64,000 nt of DNA, taken from positions 24,487,206 through 24,551,205 of the forward strand of contig NC_058044.1 in assembly GCF_020085105.1 (NCBI RefSeq). Reading direction: 5' to 3'. The stretch comes from Siniperca chuatsi. Taxonomy: Eukaryota > Chordata > Actinopteri > Centrarchiformes > Sinipercidae. Of the stretch, positions 63,045-64,000 are shown piece after piece. Every line of letters starts with the position of its first letter. Position 1 is the first letter of the stretch. A program made the translations under genes and the position numbers. The notes below the pieces were generated by a model. The model had not been told where the DNA came from. It searched no databases and worked only from the letters and a program-made list of their open reading frames with translations.

Positions 63045-64000
63045 CTTAGCAGCCAAATACATCATTGTTTTTTTACTTACATCTAATATTACAAAAACAT
63101 ATAACCTAAGCCTTAACTGACATTGTATCTATAGCAGTAGTTGCTATAAGTGATTTGTAAACTAGACTTCTTTAAAAGTGGTGACTACCAGCAGAGATGA
63201 TTTTAAGGTGTTTTAGGCTGCGGACTTAGAAAATGCATCCATTTTTCTTTTTTCTTTGGTCTTCACAAAAAAGAAACAATTATCTGATTATCTGATACTA
63301 GGATTGTATCATAGATGGTGAAACACTGAGATTTGATAAATACAACAGAAAAATATAGTTGTCTTTAGATTGCTTCCCTTCTGAACACTGTAGGATTCCC
63401 TCTCAAGACAAGCCTGACATGCCACTGATTAACTAAACTTGCTTCACTGAAACTGCACTATCAATCTATTGTTGTAACATTTGGACGTACTGTGAAACAA
63501 TCTGTAATAATCACTACCAACTTCTAAAAGTCAGACATTAACTTGTACCAGCTAGTTTTATTGTGTATAATGATCGCTGCAGCCTACTCATAACAGATGC
63601 ACATTCCCGTCAGTAGAAAATGATCACCTTGTTGATGTTTTTTTTCCCAGTTATCTCTTTGAACAACATAGCCGGGCTGCCTGACTGCCTTTCTCTATCA
63701 TCATTTCACAACCTCTTCAATTACCAGTCACACTGATAAGCAGGGTGAGGTCTGAAAAAGGGATGACTGATGGTTTGATTTAATCTGATCTGAATGTCAG
63801 TCAGTCTATTTCTTAAAACATAGCACAATGCGGAAAATAATATTAGAGGCACATGACACACATTTTATTCCAGTGACAGATATGAGATAGTAAAAGTTGA
63901 GATAGTTTTATGTGGGATGATGCCTGTTTGAAGCCATTGAAGTCTTAGATTTTAGATTTTAGACTGTTTTAAAGCTTTAAATTAAGGATTACAATACTGA
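63045..64000. other. right end of window, non-coding
   Basis: No gene, promoter or clear repeat recognised. Confidence 0.45.

Overview
This window is vertebrate nuclear DNA, almost certainly from a teleost fish. Genes are split into many short exons with GT-AG introns, the DNA between genes is AT-rich and full of degraded transposons (Tc1, hAT, short inverted-repeat elements) and microsatellites, and the gene order matches the vertebrate HAP1-GAST-type I keratin neighbourhood (human 17q21). No bacterial-style operon, CRISPR array, tRNA or rRNA was seen. I cannot name the species.

Layout. Positions 1-12,200 hold no recognisable gene, only repeats and a few weak exon candidates. From about 12,200 to 35,239 (+ strand) lies hap1, a huntingtin-associated-protein/TRAK (Milton) family trafficking adaptor. 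At least 15 exons could be placed, with matching phases at every junction. It has a second, acidic first exon at 19,554, and two alternative exons near its 3' end that would make the last exon be read in two frames. Inside the hap1 intron at 27,911-31,547, on the opposite strand, is a small three-exon gene for an unrecognised AT-hook/coiled-coil protein. Tail to tail with hap1 is gast (- strand, 36,773-37,261, plus a 5' UTR exon), encoding a 111-residue preprogastrin with a WVDF-amide end.

Three type I keratin genes follow: A (+, 41,119-47,208), B (+, 53,913-56,204) and C (-, 58,155-61,813), each with its own TATA box. All exons could be joined in frame, giving proteins of about 443, 461 and 390 residues. 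They share the standard rod exon pattern but differ in informative ways. A has an extra intron inside the helix-initiation motif and a GC-AG intron. C has an 11-nt microexon in its tail. B has a glycine-rich head.

How the genes fit together: the three keratins would each pair with a type II keratin (none in this window) to build epithelial intermediate filaments. hap1 would link kinesin/dynein to cargo, and gastrin is a secreted gut hormone. They are neighbours by ancient synteny, not by shared pathway. The most interesting items are the nested antisense gene, the hap1 isoform switches, the keratin splicing oddities, and a fold-back retroposon family with two copies bounded by 12-13 bp target duplications.
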